64,000 nt of DNA, taken from the NCBI GenBank assembly GCA_039191605.1, contig JBCCXL010000008.1, positions 1-64,000 of the forward strand. Reading direction: 5' to 3'. The translations under genes and the position numbers were made by a program. Source of the stretch: JBCCXL01 sp039191605 (lineage in GTDB: Bacteria; Acidobacteriota; Thermoanaerobaculia; Multivoradales; JAHZIX01). The notes beneath the pieces are model-generated. The model was not told the DNA's origin. It saw only the letters and a program-made list of their open reading frames with translations, and made no database searches. The first letter of the stretch is position 1, and each line of letters begins with the position of its first letter. Positions 34,101 through 45,700 of the stretch are shown here, one piece after another.

Positions 34101-36747
34101 GATCACTGCCGAGGAGGCTCAAGATCCCGATTATTGGACCGCCCACCTGCGGGGCGCGGTGCGCTTCGCGGACGGGATCAAGACCCTGGTGACGACGGGG
34201 GAGGATCCGCTGCTGCTGGAGGTGGGGCCGGGCAAGACTCTGTCGACGCTGGTGCGCCGCTTGGGTCTGAAGAGCGAGGAGGGTCCCGTGCGCTCGGTGC
34301 AGAGCACCCGGCACCCGGTCTCCGAGGCCGACGACCGAGAGGTCCTAGCGGAGGCCCTCGGCCAGCTCTGGCTGGGGGGCGTGACGATGGATTGGGATTC
34401 CGTCTCGCCGCCCTCCTCCGGTCATCCGCGGCGGCTGCCGCTGCCGGGCTATCGCTTCGCCGACGATCGCTATTGGATCGAGGCCGACGGCAGCTCCGGC
34501 GGCGCGGCCGTCGGTGCTCCCGCCACCTCTGCGTCGCTGCTGTGGCGGCCCTATTGGCGCAGCTCCCTGCCGCCGGTCCCGGGACCCGCGGGGGATGGCG
34601 CAGTGGCGCTGGTGGGGGAGGGAGGCGGTCTCGCCGCCGCCCTGGAGCAGGAGCTGCGCTCCGCCGGCTGGAGGGTGCTGCGGCTGCGGGTGGATGACGG
34701 CGCCGCGGAGCCCTCGGCGGAGCCGCCGCCGGTGGGGCCGGGGGCCGACGGCTGGCTTTCGGTCTTCGAGTACCTCGCCGGCTCGCCGGAGGGGCTGCCT
34801 CGACACTGGGTGTACCTCGGCGCGGCGGAGATCCCCGGAGAAGCGGCGGGGGACGGCCTGGAAGAGCGCCTCGCCCGCTCCCGTGGTGCGGGGGTCGATC
34901 GACTGCGGGGCTTTGCCCGCGCCGTGGTGCGTCACCCCCTGGAAGGGGAGGGCGCGGCGCAAGGGTACCGGCTGACGGCGGTGAGCGTCGGAGTCGAGTC
35001 GGTGGACGGGCGGGAGACGCTGTTGCCGGAGCGCGCGTCGATGCCGGCGCTGGCACGGGGCCTGCCTCGGGAGATTCCGGGGCTGGAGGTGCGCACCGTA
35101 GACCTCGCTCCCTGGTGGGGCGAGGCGTCGAATCCGCAGCCCCGTCCGACGCCACAGGTGGTTCAGGCGCTGGGCCGGGAGGTCCACGCTTTTCTCACCT
35201 CGTCCGATTCTCCTACTGGTGCTCCGACGCCGTTCGCCGCGAAGGCGGAGGACTCGGTGGCTCTGCGTACCGCCGGGCGATGGATTCAGGACTACGAGGC
35301 GCTGCCGGCGGCCGCGGAGAGCGCTACTGCCTCTCAAGCCGCGGTGGAGGGGGCCTGGTGGGTGGTCGGTGGTCTCGGCCGGGTGGGCTGTGCCCTAGCA
35401 GTGGCTTTGGCGCGCTCCGGCGCCGACGCTCTCGGCCTGATTCTGCGACAGCCGCCACCGGGGGACGAGGCCGAAGGCGGCGAAGAGCCGCCGGTGCGGG
35501 CCCGCCGCCGCCGCTGGCAGCAGCTGCGGGAGCTGGACATTCCCCTGGCCTACGAGGTGGCGGACCTCGGTGATGAGGCCGCTCTGCGGGGCGCCGTCGA
35601 GGGGCTGGAGAAGACCTTCGGTCGCCCCCGGGGAGTGATCCAGGCGGCGGGGGAGAGCCGGGTGGAGACCCTCGGTTCCACCGCGGATCTCGGCTGCGAC
35701 GCCTTCGACGCTCATTTCCAGGTGACGGTGCGAGGCTTCTCCCTCCTCGACCGGGTGTTGGGGCGCCAGTGGAGTACCGGTTCGGGCTCCCCGTCGCGGT
35801 ACTCGACGCCGCGACCATCAATGCCCCGTACTCTGGTGGTGGGGTCCGCCTTCAGCCGCTTCGGCGCCGCCGGGCTCGGTCCCCATGCCGCCGCCCACGC
35901 CTACGCCACCGCCTTCGCGCAGCGGCGCAGCCGCGCCAGCAGCCCGTCGGCCCTCGACCCGTCGGCTCTGGCGTGGCAGGTGCTGGCCTGGGATGCCTGG
36001 CAGCCGGAAGCGGACGCCGAGGTGGTGGTGCGAGGCGGGGATCCGGCGTCGGCGATGGACGAGCAGGGGGCCGCTCGGGCCCTGGCGACGGTGCTCGCCC
36101 AGGATCATCACTCCGTCGCCGCCACCCCCTGGCTGGTGGTTAGCCGCCGAACTCCGGCGGATCTGCAGCGGGGTGCGGAGGAGGAGACCCCGGCGCAGCC
36201 GACAGCCCGCCGCCGCAGCGTCGACACCCCCTACCTGGAGCCCAGCTCCGAGGTCGAATGGGCGGTGGCGGCGGTGTGGGAGGAGCTGCTGGGAGTCCGG
36301 CCGGTGGGCGCTCGGGACGATTTCTTCGATCTCGGCGGACATTCCCTGCTGGGCACCCGGGTGCTCTCTCGATTGCAGCAGAGCTACGGCGTGGAGCTGC
36401 CCCTCTCGGTGCTCTTCCGCCACTCCACCCTCAGCGCCTTGGCGGCGGAAGTGGATCGCCAGCGGGCCGCGGCCCCGGCTACGGATCTATCCGCCGCGGC
36501 GGCTGCGTCCAGCGCTCTGCCGGGGCTGGAGGGAAGCGGCGGGATGGAGCTGGACGTCGAGGGGCTATCGGACGATCAGGTGACGGCCCTGCTGGAGGGC
36601 ATGATCGAGGATGATCTGGAGCTGGAAGGTATGAATCTTAGCGACTCGAATCTCGGAGATGCAGAGCTGGGAGACGTAGAGCCTAGAGACGCAGAATTCG
36701 GAGATCCAGAATCCGCAAATCCAGAGCTGGAGGAGCTGGTGCCGTGA
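28177..36747 (+). CDS. Gene C: C-A(Val-type)-T-KS-AT(malonyl-type)-KR*-T
   Basis: 2856 aa from the GTG at 28177, which overlaps the gene B stop as GTGA. A basic helical N-terminus (RRQLLELLLRRRARQH) is a likely docking element for gene B. C (66-510) has HHIAVDFWS with His199-His200, the form common after PKS modules. A (560-1070) has YTSGSTGRPK at about 715 and code DALWLGGTFK, valine-like. T1 has GAHS (Ser1132). KS has Cys1376, His1512 and His1555. AT has GHSIGEY (Ser1834) and HAFHS (His1937), indicating malonyl-CoA. The KR region (about 2120-2660) keeps GGLGRVG, but the catalytic Tyr and Asn positions are His2570 and His2574 (PHAAAHAY), so reduction is not expected and a beta-keto group should persist. 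T2 has GGHS (Ser2723). The acidic tail is built from 5-residue repeats. Confidence 0.95.
36634..36738 (+). repeat. 15-bp repeat array coding the acidic C-terminal tail of gene C
   Basis: Seven 15-nt units encode NLSDS, NLGDA, ELGDV, EPRDA, EFGDP, ESANP and ELEEL, immediately before the last three codons of gene C. They form a strongly acidic, pentapeptide-repeat-like tail placed exactly where a C-terminal docking peptide would sit. The next gene begins with a basic, helical region. Confidence 0.85.
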
Positions 36748-39700
36748 GTCACCAAGACGACCCGACCCATCGCCCCGATAGTAGCCCCGATAGCCCCGCT
36801 GCCGCCCCCTCGGGGGACTCGGCGGGTACCCCTTCGAGCACCCCGGCGGCGGCTGGCCTGGATCCCCGCCGGCTGCAGCAGCTGTCGCCGCAGGAGCGGC
36901 GCAAATTGCTCGCCCAGTGGATGGAGCGCAAGGCCGCCAAGCCCCGCTTTTACCCCCTTTCCTTCGCCCAGCAGCGGCTGTGGTTCGTCGACCAGCTGGA
37001 GGGCCCGAGCCCTCGCTACACCATGCATCAGGCGCTGCGCCTGGAGAGCTCACCCCATGCTCCGCTAGACCTGCGCCGCCTGGAGCTGGCGATTCAGCGG
37101 GTCATCGCCCGCCACGAGAGCCTGCGCACCACCTTCGTCACCACCGGTGATCAGCCGGTGCAGGCGGTCTCGCCCCGGGCTCGCTTCCGCCTGCCGGTGG
37201 TCGAGGCGACGGGGGTGAATTCGGAGGACCTGGAGAGTCTCTTGTTGGAGGCGGTAGCCCGCCCCTTCGCTCTCGATCGAGGGCCGCTGCTGCGGGCTCT
37301 GCTGGTGGTCGAGGGCCCCTATCGCCACGTGCTCCAGGTGACGGTGCACCACATCGTGTCGGACGTCTGGTCCTCGGTGCTCTTCCTGTCGGAGGTCTCG
37401 GCCCTCTACCGCGCCCTGGGGACGAACGAAGACCCGGGCCTGGCGCCCTTGAAGGTGAGCTACGGAGCTTTCGCCCGCTGGCAGCGCAAGCAGCTGGAGG
37501 GCGCCAGCCTGGAGCGCCTGCTGGCCTATTGGACCGGTCATCTCCAGGGCGCGCCGAAGGTTCTCGAGCTGCCCTGGGATCATCCCCGGCCGGCGACGCC
37601 GACGGACGCCGGGGCGCTCCACCCCTTCCGCCTCGAACCCGCACTGGCGGAGCGGGTGATGGCGGTGGCCAAGGGCCGTGGAGCGACTCCCTACATGGTG
37701 CTGTTGGCGAGCTTCTACGCCTTGCTCTACCGCCTCAGCGGGCAGCGAGACCTGGTGCTCGGAACCCCGGTGGCGGGGAGAACCCGGCCGGAGGTGGAGG
37801 GGCTGGTGGGCCTCTTCGTCAACACCTTGGCGCTGCGGGTGCAGCTGGATAGCGAGACCTCCCCGGCGGTTCTGCTGGAGCGGGTGGAGCGCACCACCCT
37901 CGGTGCCTTCGATCACCAGGAGCTGCCGCTGGAGAAGCTGGTGGAGGCCCTGGCGCCGGAGCGCGATCTCTCCCATCACCCGATCTTCCAGGTGGTTTTC
38001 CAGCTGCAGACCGCCGGGGCGCCGAAGCTGGACCTCGGCGGGGTCGAAGCGACCCCGATGGATGTCGATCCCGGCACCACCACTTTCGATCTCACCCTGT
38101 ATTTGGAGAGCCAGGAAGACGGCTCTCTGCGGGCCTTCTTCCAATACGCTTCCTCCCTCTTCGACGCCGAAACCCTGGAGCGCATGGCGGGCTGGTACGA
38201 GAACCTGCTCTCCGGCTTCCTCGGTGCTGTCGAGGGCGCAGCAGAGGGTGTTGTCGAGGGCGCGGCAGAGGAGGCTGGCGCAAGCCCATTCTTAGGCACC
38301 CTGACGCTGCTGGCGGGGTCGGAGCGCCAGCAGCTGGTGGAGGAGCTCAACTCCCATCGGCGGCCCTACGTTCGCGGACCGGGGGCCGGCTGGGTGCTTC
38401 ACGAGCTCTTCCGGGCCCAGGTGGAGGAGACTCCCGAAGCGGTGGCGGTGGCCTACGAGGATCGCGCCCTCAGCTATCGACAGCTGGATCAGCGGGCGCG
38501 GCATCTGGCTCAATATCTGCTACAGCGGGGGGTAGGTCCCGACGTACCGGTGGCGGTTTGCCTGGAGCGCAGCCCGGAGCTGGTGGTGGCGCTGCTGGGC
38601 ATTCTCTACGCCGGTGGCGCCTACGTTCCGGTGGATCCCGGCTACCCCGCGGAGCGGGTGGCCTACATGCTGGAGAATTGCGGCGCTCCGGCGGTGGTGA
38701 CCACCCAGGCCCTCGCCGCCGATCTCGGGTCGGTGGTGGCCGCGGCGGCGACGGTGTGTCTCGATGCCGACTGGTCGGAGATCGCCGCTACCGATCCCGA
38801 GGCTCCGCTGCCGGCGGTGGGGGAGCATCACTCCGCCTACTTGCTCTATACCTCCGGCTCTACCGGGCAGCCCAAGGGAGTGGTGATCTCCCACGGCGCC
38901 ATCGGGCACCACATGCTGTGGTGGCAGGATACCTATCCGCTGAACGCCGAGGATCGGGTGCTGCAGAAAACTCCCATGAGCTTCGACGCCTCGGTCTGGG
39001 AGTTCTGGGCTCCGCTGCTGGTGGGCGCCCGCTTGGAGATCGCGGAGCCCGGCGGGCATATGGACCCGGCCTACCTGCTGCGCACGCTGCGGGAGCGCAA
39101 GATCACCATCCTTCAGGTCGTCCCCAGCCTGCTGCGGGCGATGCTCGACTATGGGGATGCGGCGGATGCGGCGCTGCGCGGCGCTCGATCCTCTTCCAGG
39201 ATGCCGGCCCTCGGTGGAGGCCTCGACTGCTGCCCCAAGCTGCGCATGATGTTCTGCGGTGGAGAGCCCCTGGACGCTGATCTGGTGGAGCGCTTCCACG
39301 TCACCAGCCGGGCGCAGCTGCACAATCTCTATGGCCCCACCGAGGGCACCATTCACGCCGCCACCTGGGCGGCGGATCGAGTGTTGACGGATCGGGTGAT
39401 CCCCATCGGTCGCCCCATCGCCAACGGCCAGGCCTATGTGGTGGATCCGCGCTTCCGACTAGTGCCCCGGGGAGTTCCGGGAGAGCTGTGGATCGGCGGC
39501 CCAAATCTCGCCCGGGCCTACCGTCGACGCCCCGCCCTGACCGCCGCGGCCTTCGTTCCCAATCCCTTCGCCGCCAACCCCGGAGAGCGGCTCTATCGCA
39601 CCGGGGACCTGGTGCGCTGGTTGCCCTCGGGAGACTTGGTCTATCTCGGCCGCATCGACCACCAGGTCAAGGTGCGCGGCCTGCGCATCGAGTTGGGGGA

Positions 39701-42700
39701 GATCGAGGCACGGCTAAAGTCTCATCCCCAGGTCGGTCTGGCGGTGGTGGTGCTGAGCCGGGAGCTGCCCGGCGGGGAGGGGCTCGCCGCCTATCTGGCG
39801 ATGGCGGATCTCTTCGACGACGAGGGCCTGCAGCGCTCGGCGGCGGTGGCGGCGGAGCGCATCGCCGAGCTCAAGGAGCTGGTGGCTCAGCAGCTGCCGG
39901 AATACATGGTGCCGGCGCACTTCGAGCTGCTGCCGACTCTGCCGCTGACCCCCAACGGCAAGGTGGACCGCAAGGCCCTGCCTCGGCCCTCGGTGGAGGC
40001 CGCGGCGATCCCCGCCGGCCGGCCGCCGGTCACCGCGACGGAGCGCAGCCTGGCGGAGATCTGGGCGCAGCTCCTCGGTCGTTCCGAGGTCGGTGCCGAC
40101 GACGACTTCTTCTCCCTCGGCGGCCACAGCCTGTTGGCCACCCAGGTCATCGCCCGGGTGCGGCGCCACTTCGGCATCGAGGTTCCGGTGGCGGAGCTCT
40201 TCGCCCGCCCGACGGTGGCGGCGCTGGCGGCGTGGATGGATGCCTCGTCGTCGGCTGCCGGTGGCAGGACCGGGGCTTCCGGCGCCGCGCCGACCTCTCG
40301 CCGGGCTGCTTCGGCACTCCCCACCTCGGCCCCGCAAAAAAGCGCAGCGGCGCTGGCGCCAGAAGAGGCCGCCCTCACTGCGCCGGAGCGCCCCGAGCGG
40401 CTGCCGCTGTCCTACGCCCAGGAGCGCCTGTGGTTCCTCGACCGCATGCAGGGGGGCGGAGCGGTCTACAACATCCCCGGGGTCCTGGAGCTTCGGGGCC
40501 CGCTGGACATCGCCGCCCTGAGTCGCGCGCTGGGAGCGGTGGAGGCTCGTCACGAGAGCCTGCGCACCACCTTCGCCACCGCCGGTGGAGACGCCTGGCA
40601 GGTGGTGGCGGCCCCCTCCGCGGCGCCTCGATCCCTGCCTACGGTCTGCTTCGCGGGCCTCGGAGGGGATGCCGCCGAAGGCCTGGCGGTGGATCTCGCC
40701 CGCAGGGACTTCGATCTCGCCGTCGGGCCGCTATGGAAGACCGTGCTGCTGCGTCTCTCGGCCCACCATCACCGGCTGGTGGTGTGCTTCCACCACATCG
40801 TCTCCGACGGGTGGTCGCTGGGAGTGTTCTTCCACGAGCTGGCGAGTTTCTACAACGGCTTCCTCGACGGCGCGAACGAGGACCCGGCGACGCTGGTGGA
40901 GCCGCTGCCGCTGCAATACCCGGACTTCGCCCTGTGGCAGCGGCAGTGGCTGGAATCCGGCGAGGCGCTGGAGCGCCAGCTGGGTTTCTGGCGCCGCAAT
41001 CTGGCGGATCCCCTGGAGGTGCTGGAGCTGCCGGCGGACCGCCCTCGCCCGGCGGTGCAGAGCTTCCATGGATCCTTCATCAACTTCCCGCTGCCGGCCC
41101 TTTCCGGAGGCTCCTTGGCGCTGGCCACGGAGCAGCTGGGACGCCGGCTGGAGGCCACCGCCTTCGTCATCACCCTGGCGGCCTTCGACGCGCTGCTGAC
41201 CCGGGTGACGGGCAAGACCGATCTCCCTGTCGGCACGCCGGTGGCGAACCGCGATCGGGTGGAGCTGGAGCCCCTGGTGGGCTTCTTCGTCAACAGCCTG
41301 GTGGTGCGGGTCGACGCCGACGTCGATAGCTCCGGCGAGGTGCCCTCCTTCGCCGATCTCGTCTCCCGGGTGCGCCGCGCCACCCTCGAGGCCTACGCCC
41401 ACCGGGAAGTGCCCTTCGAGCGCCTGGTGGAGGAGCTGCGACCGAGTCGGGATCTATCCCACGCTCCTCTCTTCCAGCTGCTCTTCACGCTGCAGAATCG
41501 GGTGCGGGAAACCCCCACCCTGCGGGATCTGGAAGCGCGAGTGGAGGCGCTGGATGCGGGGGCGGCGAAATTCGACCTCGGCCTCTACGTCAGCGAGACG
41601 GCGGAGGGCCTGGAGGGGACGCTGGAATACAACAGCGATCTCTTCGACCGCTCTACCGCCGAGCGCATGGCCGGCTGGTATTCGACCCTGCTGGCGGCGG
41701 CGGTGGCGGAACCGGAGCGGAGGCTGGTGGATCTTCCCCTGCTGAGCGCCGGGGAGCGGCGCCAGGTGGTGGAAGAATGGAACGCCACCGGCCGCGATTA
41801 CGGGCGCGCCCGCTGCCTGCATCATCTTTTCGAGGAGCGGGCGGAGGAGCATCCGGAACGCATCGCCCTGAGCTTCGGGGAGCACAGCCTCTCCTACGCC
41901 AGCCTCGATCGCCGCGCCGAGGAGCTGGCCCAGCGCCTGGCCCGATTCGGCGTCGGCAGCGATCAGCTGGTGGGCATCGCCATGGAGCGCAGCTTCGAGC
42001 TGGTGGTGGCATTGATGGCGATCCTCAAGGCCGGCGGCGCTTACGTGCCGCTGGACCCCGAATATCCCGCCGATCGCCTGTCCTTCATGATGGAGGACTC
42101 CGGGGTGCGGGTGCTGCTCTCCCTGGGGCGCCACCGCGAGGTGCTGCCGACGGTGGAGGGGGTCGAGACCCTGTGGATCGACGAGCTGGAGGCGCCGGAC
42201 GCCGCCGCGGCGCCGCTGCCGCTGGCGGGGCGGCTCACCCGCCGCGACAACCTGGCCTACATGATCTATACCTCCGGCTCCACCGGACGCCCCAAGGGAG
42301 CGATGAACAGCCATCGGGCGATCTTCAATCGCCTGCTGTGGATGCAGGAGACCTACGGTCTAGGGGAGCAAGACCGGGTCCTGCAGAAGACCCCGAAGAG
42401 CTTCGACGTTTCGGTGTGGGAGTTCTTCTGGCCCCTGATCACCGGGGCCCATCTGGTGCTGGCGGCGCCGGGGGAGCATCGCGATCCCCGGGCCCTGGCG
42501 GCGACCATCCGCCGCACCGGCATCACCACCCTGCACTTCGTGCCCAGCATGCTCCAGGTCTTCCTCGAGCAGGACGGCCTGGAGCGATTGAGCTCGGTGC
42601 GCCGGGTGATCTGCTCCGGCGAAGCGCTGACGGCGGATCTGCGGGATCGCTTCTTCCGCCGCCTGCCGCCGCAGGCGGAGCTGCACAACCTCTACGGCCC

Positions 42701-45700
42701 GACGGAGGCCGCCATCGACGTCACCTGGTGGCAGTGCGAGCCCCGCACCGGCCGCAGCGCCGTGCCCATCGGCAGCCCGGTGGCGAATACCGAGGTCTAC
42801 GTTCTGGATCCCCATCTGCGGCCGACGCCGGTGGGGGTGCCGGGGGAGCTCCATATCGGCGGAGTGCAGCTGGCCCGCGGCTATCACGACCGCCCGGCCC
42901 TCACCGCCTCTCGCTTCATTCCGGATCCCTACGGGCAGCCGGGGGATCGTCTCTACAAGACCGGCGATGAAGTGGCGTGGAACGCCGAGGGAGTGGTGGA
43001 CTTCCTCGGCCGCATCGACTTCCAGGTCAAGCTGCGGGGATTCCGCATCGAGCTCGGCGAGATCGAGTCCGCCCTCACCGGCGAGGATTCGGTGCGCGAG
43101 GCGGTGGTGGTGGCCCGGCGCCGGGAAGACGGGGATCAGCAGCTGGTGGCCTATCTGGTGCCGGTGCCGACCTCCGGCGCCGACGGCGTGGCCTCCGGCG
43201 GCGAAGGCGAGATCCTGGAGGACTTCGATCCCGCACCGCTGCGGGAGGCTCTGCTGGAAACCCTGCCGGATTACATGGTGCCGGCGATCTTCGTGCCGCT
43301 GGCGGCGCTGCCCCTTTCCCCCAACGGCAAGGTCGATCGCAAGCGACTGCCGGATCCTCCGGCCCGGCGCCGCGGGGCGAGCTCTCGAGAGGCGGCCACC
43401 CAGGGACCGGCGGCGGTGGGCGAGGCTCCCCGCAGCGAGCTGGGGCGGGCCATCGCCGAGATGTGGCAGGAGCTGCTGCAGGTGGACTCCGTGCAGCTGG
43501 ACGACTCCTTCTTCGATCTCGGCGGGCATTCGCTGCTGTTGGTCAAGGTCCAGGCCCGGCTGGAGGCCCTGGGGGAGAAGGTGCCTACCCTAGTGGAGCT
43601 CTTCCAATACCCCACCATTCGATCCCTGGTGGATTTCCTGCGCCCGGGGGCCGAAGCCGCCGCGACGCCGCTGACCTGGGGGGTCGCGGGGGTCGATCTC
43701 GGCGGACCCATCGCCATCGTCGGCGTGGCCGGCCGCTTCCCGGGAGCCGCCACGGTGGAGGAGTTCTGGCAGCTGCTGCAGGACGGCGTCGAGGGGCTGG
43801 AGCGCTTCGACCCCGCCGAGGCTGAGCGGGACGTTTTCGCCGGCTCGGATCCCGAGCATCCGGATTTCGTGCCGGTGGCCGGTCCGGTGGCGGAGGTAGA
43901 GTATTTCGACGCCGCCTTCTTCGGCTACAACCCCCAGGAGGCGGCGGTGATGGATCCCCAGCAGCGGCTCTTCCTGGAGTGCGCCTGGGAGGCGCTGGAA
44001 GACGCCGGCCACGGCGGGGACGGCGGCCCCGGCCGCGGTCGCGGCGCCGTCGGGGTCTATGCCGGCGTGGGGATGAATACCTACCTTCACGCCAACCTCC
44101 TCGCCAACCCGGCGATGATGGCCACCGCCGGGGCCTATCAGGTGATGCTCGGCAACGACAAGGACTTCCTGCCCACCCGGGTGGCCTACAAGCTGGATCT
44201 CACCGGGCCGGCGATCACCGTGCAGACCGCCTGCTCGACCTCCCTGGTGGCGGTGCATCTGGCGGTGCAGTCGCTGCGCACCGGGGAATGCTCCATGGCG
44301 CTGGCCGGCGGGGTGACGGTGCGGGTGCCCCAACACGCTGGCTACGTCTATCAGCCGGCGATGATCAACTCCCCCGACGGCCGCTGCCGGGCCTTCGACG
44401 CCGACGCCGCCGGCACCGTCGGCGGCAACGGAGTCGCGGTGGTGGCGCTACGGCGGCTGGCGGACGCCGAGGCCGACGGCGATCCCATCTATGCGGTGAT
44501 CCGCGGCAGCGCCCTGAACAACGACGGATCCCTGAAGGTCGGCTACACCGCTCCTAGCGTCGAAGGCCAGGCGGAGGTGATCGGTCGGGCGCTGGCGGAC
44601 GGCGACGTGGATCCCGCCACGGTGGGCTATATCGAGGCCCACGGCACCGGCACGGAGCTCGGCGATCCCATCGAGATGGCGGCGCTGCGCCAGGCCTTTG
44701 CGAGTAGCTTCCAGAACGGCAGCTTCCAGAACGGCAGCTTCCAGAACGGCCGATCCCAGGGTGGTCAGGCCGAGGGAGCGGGGAGCGAGGCCGAGGCCTT
44801 CTGCACCGTGGGCTCCCTGAAGTCCAACTTCGGCCACATGGATACCGCCGCCGGCGCCGCCGGCTTGATCAAGGCGGCGCTGGTGCTGGAGCGGGGCTAC
44901 ATTCCTCCCACCCTGCATTTCCAGACCCCCAACCCCAAGCTGGGGCTGGAGGGCAGCCCCTTCACCATCGCCGCGGAGGGGCGCCCGTGGCCCGCCGCCG
45001 AGGGGGAAGACGCCGCCCCTCGCCGCGCCGGGGTTTCCTCCTTCGGCATCGGCGGCACCAACGCCCACGTGGTGCTGGAAGAAGCACCGCCGGTGGCGCC
45101 GGCGCTGCCCTCGGCCCACGGCGCCGAGCTGCTGGTGCTCTCCGCCAAGAGCGCGGAAGCCCTGGAGCAGGGCAGCCAGCGGCTGGCGGATTGGCTACAG
45201 CATCAGCAACAACAGCATCAACAGCAGGGTGACCAGCAGCAGCGCCCTCCAGAGGGTTCTGAGGCCTGGGGCCTGGGAGATCTGGCGGACGTCGCCTTCA
45301 CCCTCCAGATCGGCCGCGCGCGCTTCCCCCATCGCCGGGCGATGGTGGCTCGCGATACCGCCGACGCCATCACTCTGCTGCGGGGAGAGGCGCCGAAGCG
45401 GCTGCTGGGGCGGCGCAGCGAGGCGCGCCAGGCGGCGGTGACCTTCCTCTTCCCGGGGCAGGGCTCTCAGCATGCCGGCATGGGCCGGGGGCTCTACGAT
45501 CGCGAGGCGGTATATCGCCGCGCCGTGGACGAAGCCTGCGAGCTGCTCCTAGAGCCGCTGGAGGGAGTGGATCTGCGCTCCCTGCTGCATCCCGAAGGTG
45601 CCGCGGACGGCGAGGCCTACGCCGCCGCCCAGGAAACCCTGAGGCAGACTCGCTACACCCAGCCCGCCCTCTTCGTGGTGGAGCACGCCCTCGCCCAGCT

